Positions 41,030-48,764 of a stretch of 64,000 nucleotides of DNA are shown in pieces. The notes below the pieces were generated by a model that worked only from the letters and a program-made list of their open reading frames with translations, was not told where the DNA came from and did no database searches. Made by a program: the position numbers and the translations under genes. Position 1 is the first letter of the stretch; each line of letters starts with the position of its first letter. The DNA is taken from NCBI GenBank assembly GCA_049324835.1, contig JBMOMT010000052.1, positions 1 to 64,000 of the forward strand. The letters are read 5' to 3'. This DNA is from JBMOMT01 sp049324835. Its GTDB lineage: Bacteria; Chloroflexota; Anaerolineae; CAYNKW01.

Positions 41030-41269
41030 ATGGTGGTGAGTATCAAACTCTCGGGACCGCTGCGTGAATTCTACCGAACATCGGCTCCGGCTCAGGGCGA
41101 AGCTGTGGAGCTGCCAGAAGGCGCCACCGTCGCCGATCTACTGGCCCGGTGCGGCGTCCCGCCGGAAAAGGTGCATCACCTGTTGGTGAACCGCCAGCGG
41201 GCGACGCTGGAGACATCGCTGGCCGACGGCGATCAGGTGTGGGCCATCCCGCTGGCCGCTGGCGGTTGA
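41030..41269 (+). CDS. MoaD/ThiS-like sulfur carrier
   Basis: 79 residues, ubiquitin-like, ending in the essential Gly-Gly ('AIPLAAGG'). 'VELPEGATVADLLARCGVPPEKVHHLLVNRQRATLETSLADGDQVWAIPL' matches MoaD-family proteins found beside AOR genes. It probably donates sulfur for the dithiolene of the tungsto- or molybdopterin of the adjacent AOR. An activating MoeB-type enzyme is not in the window. The 30-bp gap before it contains an 'AACGTGAA' repeat tract. Confidence 0.88.
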   Translation: MVVSIKLSGPLREFYRTSAPAQGEAVELPEGATVADLLARCGVPPEKVHHLLVNRQRATLETSLADGDQVWAIPLAAGG

Positions 41270-41282
41270 CCGGCGGTGCGTG

Positions 41283-41303
41283 GGGCAAATTGCCAATTTG
41301 CCC
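41283..41303. repeat. Small palindrome GGGCAAATT-GCC-AATTTGCCC
   Basis: Perfect 9-bp arms with a 3-base loop just after the MoaD-like gene. A longer copy with 13-bp arms lies at 43769-43797. The rest of the gap to 41403 shows nothing but a ribosome-binding site (AAGGAGGAAGAA). Confidence 0.7.
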
Positions 41304-41402
41304 TATGCATCAGTCTGAAGAAAGGAGGTTGAGGGAAACGCCAAAACGCTGGCTGGTGGACTGAACTGGAAACAAAAACAAGTAATCACCAAGGAGGAAG
41401 AA

Positions 41403-41870
41403 ATGATTACCTACTATAGCAAAGCCTGGTTGGAAGCCTGCCAGGAGACGCTCAACAACTCGGCAAGCCATCTCAAAAAGGCGCGTAAACTCAACGGCAG
41501 GTGGTATTTCCGGCTGTGGGATGGGCCGGACGGCAAGGATCGCTCCGGCATTTGGGAGTTCGAGGATGGCCGCTGCGTCTCGGTCGAGTTCGAAGCCCAG
41601 CCGGCGCCCTGGGCCGAACTGCGCGAAGCGCCCATGCCCAACGACGCCGTGGGCCGCTTTTCCAGCCCGTTCCAGATGATGGCCGCCCTCAACCGGGGTG
41701 AGATCAGCCCGCTCAAGGCCCTGGCCTCACCCGACTATCAGCTCGAGGGCAAAAAGACGATGGTCTTCAAGATGATGCAGGGCATCAACTCCTGGAACGA
41801 GCACAACGCCCTGGTCGAGTGCGACTATGCTTTCACCGCGACCGACGACGAGGGCAACAAGATCGCCTGA
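41403..41870 (+). CDS. SCP2 sterol-binding-domain protein
   Basis: 155 residues from ATG 41403 with AAGGAGGAAGAA directly upstream. The fold pattern 'NGRWYFRLWDGPDGKDRSGIWEFEDGRCVSVEF', followed by 'PFQMMAALNRGEISPLKALASPDYQLEGKKTMVFKMM', is typical of the SCP2 lipid-binding family. SCP2 proteins carry hydrophobic acyl-CoAs or sterols in a cavity. Lying immediately before an acyl-CoA ligase and in an island with SCP-x-like thiolase-fold proteins, it may deliver a bulky lipid substrate. No catalytic residues are expected. Confidence 0.75.
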   Translation: MITYYSKAWLEACQETLNNSASHLKKARKLNGRWYFRLWDGPDGKDRSGIWEFEDGRCVSVEFEAQPAPWAELREAPMPNDAVGRFSSPFQMMAALNRGEISPLKALASPDYQLEGKKTMVFKMMQGINSWNEHNALVECDYAFTATDDEGNKIA

Positions 41871-41891
41871 GCGGCGAAGAAGGGGAGGTGT

Positions 41892-43766
41892 GTGGTGAAA
41901 GAGACGGACAAAACCATCACCCAGATTTTCTGGTCGCGGGCGGCGGAAAACGGCGACAAGCCGCTGTTCATCGTCCACCGCGAGGGCGACTTTCCGCCCT
42001 TTACCGAAAACGGTAAACTGCGCACCCAGAGCTGGAACGCGGTGGCGGAGCAGGTCCGCAACGTCGGCCTGGGGCTGCTGGCCCTGGGTGTGCAAAAGGG
42101 CGAGCCGGTGTCGATCATGTCCGGCACCCGCGCCGAGTGGGTCATCGCCGACCTGGGCCTGCTGTCCATTGGCGCGGCCACCGGCAGCATCTATCCCAAC
42201 AACGTGCCGGCCCAGGCCCAGTACATCCTGAACGATCTGGATTCCCGGATCGTCTTTGTGGAGGAAGCGTGGCAGCGCGATGGCTTTTTGAAGCGTAAGG
42301 AGAACAGCCCCCAACTGAAAAAGATCATCACCATCGGCTGCGAGGCGGGCGACCCTTCGATAACCTCAGGGCAAGGCGATCCTCTTTGTATGACCTTTGA
42401 TGACCTGCTGGCCCTGGGCGCGGCCAACGCCGCCAAATACGGCGCGGCGTTCGATGAAGCCGTGGCCGCCGGCAGTCTGGACGACATCGCTTCTTACATT
42501 TATACCTCCGGTACCACGGGCGTGCCCAAGGGGGCGGTGCACAACCACCGCGCCCTGACTTATACCATCTGTACCGGCGCGTCGTGGCTGCCCATCGAGC
42601 CAGGCTGGACCGACCTGGCGTTTTTGCCCATGGCCCACATTTTCGAGCAGTTTGCCGGCGCTTTGCTGGACATCTATCGCGGCAACGTCACCGTTGGTTT
42701 TGCCCGCAACATGCAAACCGTGGCCCAGGATTTCTCCTTCGTCAAGCCGCACTTTACCCGCGTCGTGCCCCGCCTGCTGGAAAAGGTCCACTCGACCATC
42801 TGGAGCAAATCGGCGGTGTTGACCCAGCTCTCGGCCGATGGATTGAGGCAGGCGCTGGAGGTGGGCCAGCGGGTGCGGGTGGCCGGCGATCTGGAAGGCC
42901 AGCCGGTCTCGGACAGCGACCGTCGCCGCCTGGCCGAGTACGACGCAAACAACTTTGGCCTGGCCCGTAAACTGGTCTTTGGCGGCAATCTACAATTCAT
43001 GGTCACCGGCGGCGCGCCCCTGTCCAAAGAGATCCTCGAGTTCTACTGGCAGATGGGCATCCCGGTCTACGAGCTGTACGGCATGACCGAGACCGGCGGC
43101 GCGACGACCAATCGGCCGGGGCAGGTCAGGCTGGGCACGGTGGGCAAATCGTGGCCCAACTACGACTGGCCCGGCGAGGGCGCCCAGACCACCGTTTCGC
43201 CGGCGGGCGAAATCCTGATGCGCGGCCCCAACGTCATGCTGCGCTACCACAACAAGCCGGAAGAGACCACCGAGACGCTGCGCGACGGCTGGATGCACTC
43301 CGGCGACGTGGCCGAACTGGACGCCGATGGCTTTTTCACCATCACCGACCGCATCAAGGACATCCTGATCACCGCCGGCGGCAAAAACGTGGCCCCCATC
43401 CGCATCGAGAGCCTGCTCAAGGAGGAGCCGCTCATCAGCCAGGCGGTGGTCTATGGCGACCGCAAGGCCTACCTGACGGCGCTCATCACCCTGGACGAGG
43501 CCGAGCTGACCAACCAGGCCAAAGCCTGGGGCCTGGAAGGCAGCTACGCCGGGCTGGTCGCCCATCCCCGCGTCCGCGAGGAGGTGGCGCGCCTGGTGGA
43601 GCAAAAGAACCAGGAGCTGGCCCGCTACGAAACCATCAAGGATTTTGTCATCCTGGACCGTGACCTGACCATCGAAGCCGGATTCCTCACGCCGACGCTC
43701 AAGGTCAAGCGCCGCGAGGTGTTCGACCAGTTTGGTGAGATGGTCGAGGCGCTGTACGAAACATAA
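41892..43766 (+). CDS. Long-chain acyl-CoA synthetase (AMP-forming)
   Basis: 624 residues from GTG 41892 or the adjacent GTG 41895, with GGGGAGG upstream. AMP-binding motifs: 'YIYTSGTTGVPKGAVHNHRALT' (P-loop, ~200), 'ELYGMTETGGATTNRPGQVRLGTVGKSWP' and 'GWMHSGDVAELDADGFFTITDRIKDILITAGGKNVAPIRIES' with the C-domain Lys. The layout matches FadD15-type long-chain ligases. It activates a carboxylic acid, possibly the product of AOR, to its CoA ester. A diverged repeat supplies 'PSITSGQGD' (42354-42380). A Pat-like acetyltransferase, which in other bacteria inactivates such ligases by acetylating the C-domain Lys, is encoded next. Confidence 0.93.
   Translation: MVKETDKTITQIFWSRAAENGDKPLFIVHREGDFPPFTENGKLRTQSWNAVAEQVRNVGLGLLALGVQKGEPVSIMSGTRAEWVIADLGLLSIGAATGSIYPNNVPAQAQYILNDLDSRIVFVEEAWQRDGFLKRKENSPQLKKIITIGCEAGDPSITSGQGDPLCMTFDDLLALGAANAAKYGAAFDEAVAAGSLDDIASYIYTSGTTGVPKGAVHNHRALTYTICTGASWLPIEPGWTDLAFLPMAHIFEQFAGALLDIYRGNVTVGFARNMQTVAQDFSFVKPHFTRVVPRLLEKVHSTIWSKSAVLTQLSADGLRQALEVGQRVRVAGDLEGQPVSDSDRRRLAEYDANNFGLARKLVFGGNLQFMVTGGAPLSKEILEFYWQMGIPVYELYGMTETGGATTNRPGQVRLGTVGKSWPNYDWPGEGAQTTVSPAGEILMRGPNVMLRYHNKPEETTETLRDGWMHSGDVAELDADGFFTITDRIKDILITAGGKNVAPIRIESLLKEEPLISQAVVYGDRKAYLTALITLDEAELTNQAKAWGLEGSYAGLVAHPRVREEVARLVEQKNQELARYETIKDFVILDRDLTIEAGFLTPTLKVKRREVFDQFGEMVEALYET
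42354..42380. repeat. Diverged in-frame copy of the 'CCTTCG...CAGG' repeat
   Basis: CCTTCGATAACCTCAGGGCA is translated as 'PSITSGQG' in a surface-like segment of the acyl-CoA synthetase; it differs from the consensus by several substitutions. Confidence 0.5.
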
Positions 43767-43768
43767 GA

Positions 43769-43797
43769 GGTAGGGCAAATTGCCAATTTGCCCTACC
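43769..43797. repeat. Palindrome GGTAGGGCAAATT-GCC-AATTTGCCCTACC
   Basis: Perfect 13-bp arms and a 3-base loop, directly after the synthetase stop codon. It shares its core with the palindrome at 41283-41303. Confidence 0.8.
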
Positions 43798-43804
43798 TAC
43801 TGCT

Positions 43805-43890
43805 GCTCGCGCCGGACCACAGTCCGGCGCACAAGTGAGCAGAATCTAGGTGCCTGACGCCAGGCACGGACTGTGGTCCGTGCCGAGCGA
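43805..43890. repeat. Palindrome of the 'GGACCACAGTCC' family
   Basis: GCTCGCGCCGGACCACAGTC... at the left and GCACGGACTGTGGTCCGTGC near the right end, bounded by GCTCG/CGAGC arms. With 43769-43797 it fills the whole gap between the synthetase and acetyltransferase genes. Confidence 0.7.
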
Positions 43891-43918
43891 GATAGATGGT
43901 AGCAAGTATCGGAGAACG

Positions 43919-44500
43919 ATGAAGGCCAGGGAATATGCCGCCGACGTGCTGCTGGCCGACGGCGGCCTGATCCACATCCGGGCCATCCGCCCGGATGACA
44001 AACGACGCCTGCTGGAGGGGTTCCGCCGCCTGAGCGAGCGCTCGGTCTATTACCGCTTTTTCAGCCTGAAGCGGGACCTCTCTGCAGCGGAATTGGCGTA
44101 CCTGACCGAGGTCGATTTTGTGCAGCACGTGGCGCTGGCGGCCACTGTCCGGCCCGCCCTGCCGATCCACGACCTGGAGTTCGGTTTCGAGGAGGAACCC
44201 GGCGCGAGCGACAGGACCGGCCTGGAGGAGATCGTCGGTGTGGCGCGTTACGTGCGGCGCGGCGCCGACCGGGCCGAGGTGGCCATCGCTGTGGCCGACG
44301 ACCACCAGCAGCGGGGCGTCGGCTCGGTGCTGCTCCAACACCTGGTCGCCATCGCCCGCGCCGCCGGGATCACGACCATCGAAGCCGAGGTGCTGGCCGA
44401 GAACGCATCCCTGCATCAGGTCTTTTTGGCGCGCAACGGTTTCCAGCCCACCTTTACGCCGGCGGGGGAGACGGTTCACCTCTGCTTTTCGATCCTTTGA
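43919..44500 (+). CDS. GNAT acetyltransferase, Pat-like
   Basis: 193 residues from ATG 43919 with GGAGAA upstream. The N-terminal 'IRAIRPDDKRRLLEGFRRLSERSVYYRFFSLKRDLSAAELAYLTEVDF' is the hallmark of the GNAT domain of Pat/AcuA-type protein acetyltransferases. The acetyl-CoA site 'VADDHQQRGVGSVLLQHLVAIARAAGI' follows, with 'ENASLHQVFLARNGF'. Such enzymes acetylate the active-site lysine of AMP-forming acyl-CoA synthetases, switching them off. Adjacency to the synthetase makes this the likely role. No regulatory (cAMP or ACT) domain is fused. Confidence 0.8.
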   Translation: MKAREYAADVLLADGGLIHIRAIRPDDKRRLLEGFRRLSERSVYYRFFSLKRDLSAAELAYLTEVDFVQHVALAATVRPALPIHDLEFGFEEEPGASDRTGLEEIVGVARYVRRGADRAEVAIAVADDHQQRGVGSVLLQHLVAIARAAGITTIEAEVLAENASLHQVFLARNGFQPTFTPAGETVHLCFSIL

Positions 44501-44527
44501 AGAGGAAAAGGAGATACAGGAGCGAGA

Positions 44528-45751
44528 ATGAACGAAAACGACGTCGTCATCGTCAGCGCGGTGCGCACCCCGTTCGGCCGCTTCGACGGGTTACTCAAGA
44601 GCACACCCAGCATCGACCTGGGGGTGCTGGCTCTGCAAGAGGTCGTCCGGCGCATCGACCTGGACCCCGGCCTGGTGGACGAGGTCTATTACGGCACCTG
44701 CATCCCGGCCGAGTACGCGCTCTTTACCAACGTGCCCGCCCGGCAGATCACCCTGCTGGCCGGTTTTCCCGACGACAACCTGTCGCTGACCATCGACCGC
44801 GCCTGCTGCTCGTCGATGACCGCCCTGCGCCTGGGCTTCCGGGCCATCAAGGCCGGCGAAGCCGACGTGGTGATCGCCTCCGGCGCGGAGAACATGGGCA
44901 ACACGCCGCTCATCGCTGAGGCGGCCAAGGCCCGCTGGGGCAGCCGCCTGGGCCACATCCAGTTGGAGGACATTCTGTTCGAGCTGGGTTATGGCCGCAA
45001 GGGCTTTGCGCCCGTGGCCGCCGACGCCGGTGAAGTGGCCGTCGAGGTTGGCATCAGCCGCGAGATGCAGGACGAGTGGGCGGCCCAGAGCCACGCCCGC
45101 TGGTTCGCCGCCTACCAGGCTGCCAAGTTCCGCATCGGCGAGGAGCTGATGGCCGTCGAAATCCCGCAGCGGCGCGGCGAGCCCCTGGTGCTCGACCGCG
45201 ACGAGTCGCCCCGCCAGGACGTCTCGCTGGAAAAAATGGCCCGGCTGCCGACCATCTATGGCAGCCCGACGGTCACGGCCGGCAACGCGCCCGGCCTGAA
45301 CGCCGGCGCCTCGGCGATGGTCATCATGCGCCGCGCCCGGGCCGCAAGCCTGGGCCTGAAGCCGCTGGCGACCATCGAGGCCTGCCAGGCGGCGGCCGGC
45401 GCGCCCAAGTACATGGCCCGTGTGCCCGCCCAGGCCATCCACAAGATGCTGGCGCGGACCGGTCTATCCCTCGACGACGTGGACCTGATCGAGATCAACG
45501 AGGCGTTCGCCGCCGTGACGCTGGTCTCGCTCCACGACCTGGCCGGCGGCGACCCGGCAGCGCTCCAGGTCTTGCAGGCCAAAACCAACGTCAACGGCGG
45601 GGCCATCGCCATTGGCCACCCGGTGGGCGCCAGCGGGGCGCGCATCACCATGACGCTGATGTACGAGCTCATGCGGCGCGGCGGCGGCAGCGGCGTGGCG
45701 GCCATCTGCGGCGGGCTGTCGCAGGGCGAAGCGATTTTGGTAAAGGTGTGA
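44528..45751 (+). CDS. Canonical thiolase (acetyl-CoA acetyltransferase family), module 2
   Basis: 407 residues from ATG 44528. The catalytic Cys is at 'DRACCSSMTALRLG' (Cys93 or Cys94), with 'NEAFAAVTL', 'GGAIAIGHPVGASGARITMTLMYEL' and the C-terminal 'AAICGGLSQGEA' Cys loop. It is a fully equipped thiolase, like the one at 30014. It heads the second module: thiolase, DUF35, alpha-type, beta-type, DUF35. It probably removes acetyl-CoA or propionyl-CoA after the oxidation steps of the island. Confidence 0.93.
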   Translation: MNENDVVIVSAVRTPFGRFDGLLKSTPSIDLGVLALQEVVRRIDLDPGLVDEVYYGTCIPAEYALFTNVPARQITLLAGFPDDNLSLTIDRACCSSMTALRLGFRAIKAGEADVVIASGAENMGNTPLIAEAAKARWGSRLGHIQLEDILFELGYGRKGFAPVAADAGEVAVEVGISREMQDEWAAQSHARWFAAYQAAKFRIGEELMAVEIPQRRGEPLVLDRDESPRQDVSLEKMARLPTIYGSPTVTAGNAPGLNAGASAMVIMRRARAASLGLKPLATIEACQAAAGAPKYMARVPAQAIHKMLARTGLSLDDVDLIEINEAFAAVTLVSLHDLAGGDPAALQVLQAKTNVNGGAIAIGHPVGASGARITMTLMYELMRRGGGSGVAAICGGLSQGEAILVKV

Positions 45752-45753
45752 CG

Positions 45754-46221
45754 ATGACCGACTGGCGCGAAGAAACCGAAGGGCTGACCCTGCGGGGCCA
45801 GATCAAGATGCCCTATACCTGGTCGGTGGGTGAGGTGGGCAGCCGCTTTCTGGTCGCTCTGCGCGACGAGGGCAAAATCCTGGGCAATCGCTGCCCGGTG
45901 TGCGGCGTGGTCTATACGCCGCCGCGCAAAAACTGCGGCCGCTGCTTTGTGGACATCGGCGCCGACGATTGGCTGGAGCTGGGCGCGGAGGGCGTCGTCA
46001 CGGCCCACGCCATCGTCCACCAGGCCGGGCCGCTGCAACCGGCCGAGCCGCCCTTTGCCTACGCCCTCATCCGGCTCGACGGCGCGGACGTGGGCCTGCT
46101 GCACCTGGTCAAAGACGGGCTGGAGCGGCTGGCAAATGGGGCGCGGGTGCGGGCCAGGTTCAAGCCGCAGCCGGAGCGCAGCGGCCGCATCCTGGACATC
46201 GACTGTTTTGAGATCGTATAG
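45754..46221 (+). CDS. DUF35 Zn-ribbon/OB-fold protein, B-type (module 2)
   Basis: 155 residues from ATG 45754, only 2 bp after the thiolase. Zn ribbon CPVC...CGRC at about 45-62, followed by the OB fold 'GVVTAHAIVHQAGPLQPAEPPFAYALIRLDGADVGLLHLV'. It resembles the second half of the tandem protein at 34151 ('SRCATCNQVYWPPRSTCGRCF'). DUF35 proteins are obligate partners of some thiolase-fold enzymes (BbsAB, archaeal HMG-CoA systems, Ltp2-ChsH2). Here the partner may be one of the cysteine-less proteins that follow. Confidence 0.88.
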   Translation: MTDWREETEGLTLRGQIKMPYTWSVGEVGSRFLVALRDEGKILGNRCPVCGVVYTPPRKNCGRCFVDIGADDWLELGAEGVVTAHAIVHQAGPLQPAEPPFAYALIRLDGADVGLLHLVKDGLERLANGARVRARFKPQPERSGRILDIDCFEIV

Positions 46222-46323
46222 ACCTGACAAGAACCCCGGCTCCCGCTGGACCCGCCGTCCCGGCATCGGGGACAGTCCAGCGGCGGACTGTGGTCCGCCG
46301 CGAGCCGGGACCCCTGTCAGGTC
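46221..46323. repeat. Large palindrome of the 'GGACCACAGTCC' family
   Basis: Outer arms GACCTGACA (46221-46229) and TGTCAGGTC (46315-46323) enclose CCCCGGCTC... and ...GAGCCGGG arms and the core CGGACTGTGGTCCG. The first base overlaps the DUF35 stop codon. Confidence 0.75.
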
Positions 46324-46335
46324 TGGGGAGCAAGT

Positions 46336-47493
46336 ATGGACAAAATCGCCATCGTGGGCGCCGCCCAGACCCGGTTCGAGGCGCGCAAAAAGGACGAGAC
46401 CTGCTACGACCTGGTCTACCAGGTGACGACCGCCGCCCTGCAGGACGCCGGCTACAGCCTGGACGACATCGACAACGTCGTCACTGTGTCCAACGACTTT
46501 TACGACGGGCGCACCATCTCCAGCATGGCCGTGGGTGAGGCGGCCGGCGCCCACGACAAAAACATCTCGACTGTCGAGGGCGACGGGACGTTCGGCGCGT
46601 TCTACGGCGCGATGCGCGTGCTGGGCGGCTATCGCAGCACGCTGGTCGTGGCCCACAGCAAGGGCAGCGAGGGCGACCCCCGTTTCATCAGCAACGCCAT
46701 GTTCGACCCGGTCTACCACCGGCCGCTGGGGCTGGACGCGGTCAGCGCTGCCGCTTTGCAGGCCAACGCCTACCTGGAGCGCTACAGAGTGAGCGAGGAG
46801 CAGTGCGCCCTGGTGGCGGTCAAGAATCACGGCAACGCCCGCCACAACCCCAACGCCCACCGGCCGCTCGACCTGAGCGTGGACGACGTGCTGCGCTCGC
46901 CGCGCATCGCCGGGCCGCTCAAGGCGCTGGATTGCAGCCCGGTGAGCGACGGCGCGGCGGCGATCATCCTCGCCAACGAGACGCTGGCCGCCAAGGCGCG
47001 CTCGCAGCCGGTCTGGGTGCGGGGCGTGGCCCACTGCGCCGAAGCCTACTTTTTGGGCGACCGCGGCCCCGGGATCGGGGCAGGCCTGGCCATCCCCAAG
47101 GCGCTGGGCGACGCGGCGCGGCGGGCCTATCGCATGGCCGGCATCAGCAGGCCGCTGGCCGAGATCGATGTGGTGGAGCTGTACGACGCCTTTGGTTACA
47201 TGGAGTTGCTGTGGCTGGAGGGGCTGGGCTTTTGTGAGCCGGGCCACGGTGCGCGCCTGACCGAGCAGGGCGCGACGGCGATGGGCGGCGCGCTGCCGGT
47301 CAACCCCTCCGGCGGGGTGCTGTCGGCCCACGCGGTGCTGGTGGCCGGGCTGGTGCGCATCGTCGAGGCGGTGTTGCAACTGCGCGGCCAGGCCGGCGCC
47401 CGCCAGGTGGACGGCGCGCGGACGGCCCTGGCCCACGGGATCAACGGCCCCTGTGGGCAGAGCCACTGCGTCTGGATTTTGGGAGCAGAATAG
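46336..47493 (+). CDS. Thiolase-fold protein lacking the catalytic cysteine, alpha-type (module 2)
   Basis: 385 residues. It is paralogous to the product of 31214: same start 'IVGAAQTRFEARKKDETCYDLVYQ', 'DFYDGRTISSMAVGEAAGAHDKNISTVEGDGTFGAFYGAMRVLGG' with no Cys where the nucleophile should be (79-98). 'VVELYDAFGYMELLWLEGLGFCEPGHGARLTEQG' has Tyr for the usual His, 'LPVNPSGGVLSAHAVLVAGL' is present and the C-terminal 'GINGPCGQSHCVWILG' replaces the Cys-Gly-Gly loop. C-C lyase activity with a DUF35 partner is proposed by analogy with Ltp2. A palindromic repeat separates it from the DUF35 gene upstream. Confidence 0.85.
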   Translation: MDKIAIVGAAQTRFEARKKDETCYDLVYQVTTAALQDAGYSLDDIDNVVTVSNDFYDGRTISSMAVGEAAGAHDKNISTVEGDGTFGAFYGAMRVLGGYRSTLVVAHSKGSEGDPRFISNAMFDPVYHRPLGLDAVSAAALQANAYLERYRVSEEQCALVAVKNHGNARHNPNAHRPLDLSVDDVLRSPRIAGPLKALDCSPVSDGAAAIILANETLAAKARSQPVWVRGVAHCAEAYFLGDRGPGIGAGLAIPKALGDAARRAYRMAGISRPLAEIDVVELYDAFGYMELLWLEGLGFCEPGHGARLTEQGATAMGGALPVNPSGGVLSAHAVLVAGLVRIVEAVLQLRGQAGARQVDGARTALAHGINGPCGQSHCVWILGAE

Positions 47494-47505
47494 CTAAAAC
47501 CTTCC

Positions 47506-47535
47506 GCTCGTGTTGGACTACAGTCCACGCCGAGC
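47506..47535. repeat. Short palindrome of the 'GGACnACAGTCC' family
   Basis: GCTCGTGTTGGACT-A-CAGTCCACGCCGAGC, almost perfectly self-complementary, between the alpha- and beta-type genes of module 2. Confidence 0.7.
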
Positions 47536-47562
47536 AGGGGGGAGTAGTCTTTGAGGGAGAAT

Positions 47563-48726
47563 ATGGCACGACGAGTGGCAATCATTGGCGCCGGACAAAC
47601 CCATCACCGCAGCCGCCGCCTGGACGTGAACGGCCGCGAGCTGATCTACGAGGCGGTCACGCGGGCGCTGGCCGACTGCGAGTTGACCATGGCCGACATC
47701 GACGCCATCGTCATCGGCAACATGGACCATTTCGAGTCGATCAATTCCGTGGACACCTGGAGCGTCGAAGGCGCCGGCGGGGTGATGAAGCCGATCATGA
47801 AGGTGACCACCGGCGGCACGACCGGCACGTCGGTGGCCATCGCCGCCTACTATCACGTCGCCAGCGGCCTGTTCGACAAGGTGCTGGCCATCGGCTGGGA
47901 GAAAAACTCGGAGAGCGACACCACGGGCGCCATCGTCACCTGCAGCGACCCGATCTGGGACCGCTATTCTTACTCTGGCGCGATCCCCAGCCTGGCCACC
48001 GAGGCGTCGGCCTACATGGCCCAGCACGGCGCGACGCCGCTGGACGCGGCCCGCGTGGCCGTGCGCGAGCGGACCCACGCCCAGAATAACCCCTACGCCC
48101 ACATGCACGGCCGGCCCATCAGCCTGGAAGACGTGATGAACTCGCCGGTGCTGGCCTGGCCCATCCGCCTGGGCGACATTTGCCCGCGCACCGACGGCGC
48201 CTGCGCGGTGGTGTTCGCCGCCGAGGGCCTGGCCGAGCGGCTGGCCCCGCAGCCGGCCTGGATTCAGGCCTGCGCGGTGCGCCACACCCACACCTGGTTC
48301 GGCGACGTCGACCCGCGCGCCGGGCTGGAATCGCTGCAACGCGCCTCGCGGGAGGCCTACGCCGCCGCCGGTATCACCAGCCCCGCCGACGATTTCGACG
48401 TGGCCGAGTTGTACCTGCCCTATTCCTACGCCGGGCTCAAGTGGATCGAGGCGTTAGGCTTTTGTGGTCCCGGCGAAGGGCCGCGTTTCGTGTGGGACGG
48501 CCACACCGACATGGGCGGCAAAATCCCGGTCAACCCCTCCGGCGGGGTGATGAGCACCAACTGCATCGGCGCCACGGCGCTGCTGCGTGTGGCCGAGGCG
48601 GCCATCCAGGTGATGGGCCGGGGCGAGGCGCGCCAGGCGCCCGACGTCGAGCGGGCGCTGGCCACCGGCTTTGGCGGCTGCTGGTGGTCGGACGTGGTGA
48701 TCTTGGGACGGAATAAGCCAGAGTAA
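47563..48726 (+). CDS. Thiolase-fold protein lacking the catalytic cysteine, beta-type (module 2)
   Basis: 387 residues from ATG 47563 (GAGGGAGAAT upstream); a TTG at 47551 is less likely. It parallels the product of 32365: 'IIGAGQTHHRSRRLDVNGRELIYEAVTRAL', 'MKVTTGGTTGTSVAIAAYYHVASGLFDKVLAIGWEK' with no nucleophilic Cys (81-102), 'VAELYLPYSYAGLKWIEALGFCGPGEGPRF', 'IPVNPSGGVMSTNCIGATALL' and a C-terminus 'GFGGCWWSDVVILGR'. Tyr residues in the 'ELYLPYSY' segment are candidates for general acid/base catalysis. It is followed by the A-type DUF35 gene, completing the module. Confidence 0.85.
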   Translation: MARRVAIIGAGQTHHRSRRLDVNGRELIYEAVTRALADCELTMADIDAIVIGNMDHFESINSVDTWSVEGAGGVMKPIMKVTTGGTTGTSVAIAAYYHVASGLFDKVLAIGWEKNSESDTTGAIVTCSDPIWDRYSYSGAIPSLATEASAYMAQHGATPLDAARVAVRERTHAQNNPYAHMHGRPISLEDVMNSPVLAWPIRLGDICPRTDGACAVVFAAEGLAERLAPQPAWIQACAVRHTHTWFGDVDPRAGLESLQRASREAYAAAGITSPADDFDVAELYLPYSYAGLKWIEALGFCGPGEGPRFVWDGHTDMGGKIPVNPSGGVMSTNCIGATALLRVAEAAIQVMGRGEARQAPDVERALATGFGGCWWSDVVILGRNKPE

Positions 48727-48764
48727 AACGTAAAACGTAAAACGTCAAGGGTGAGTGGCAGAAA

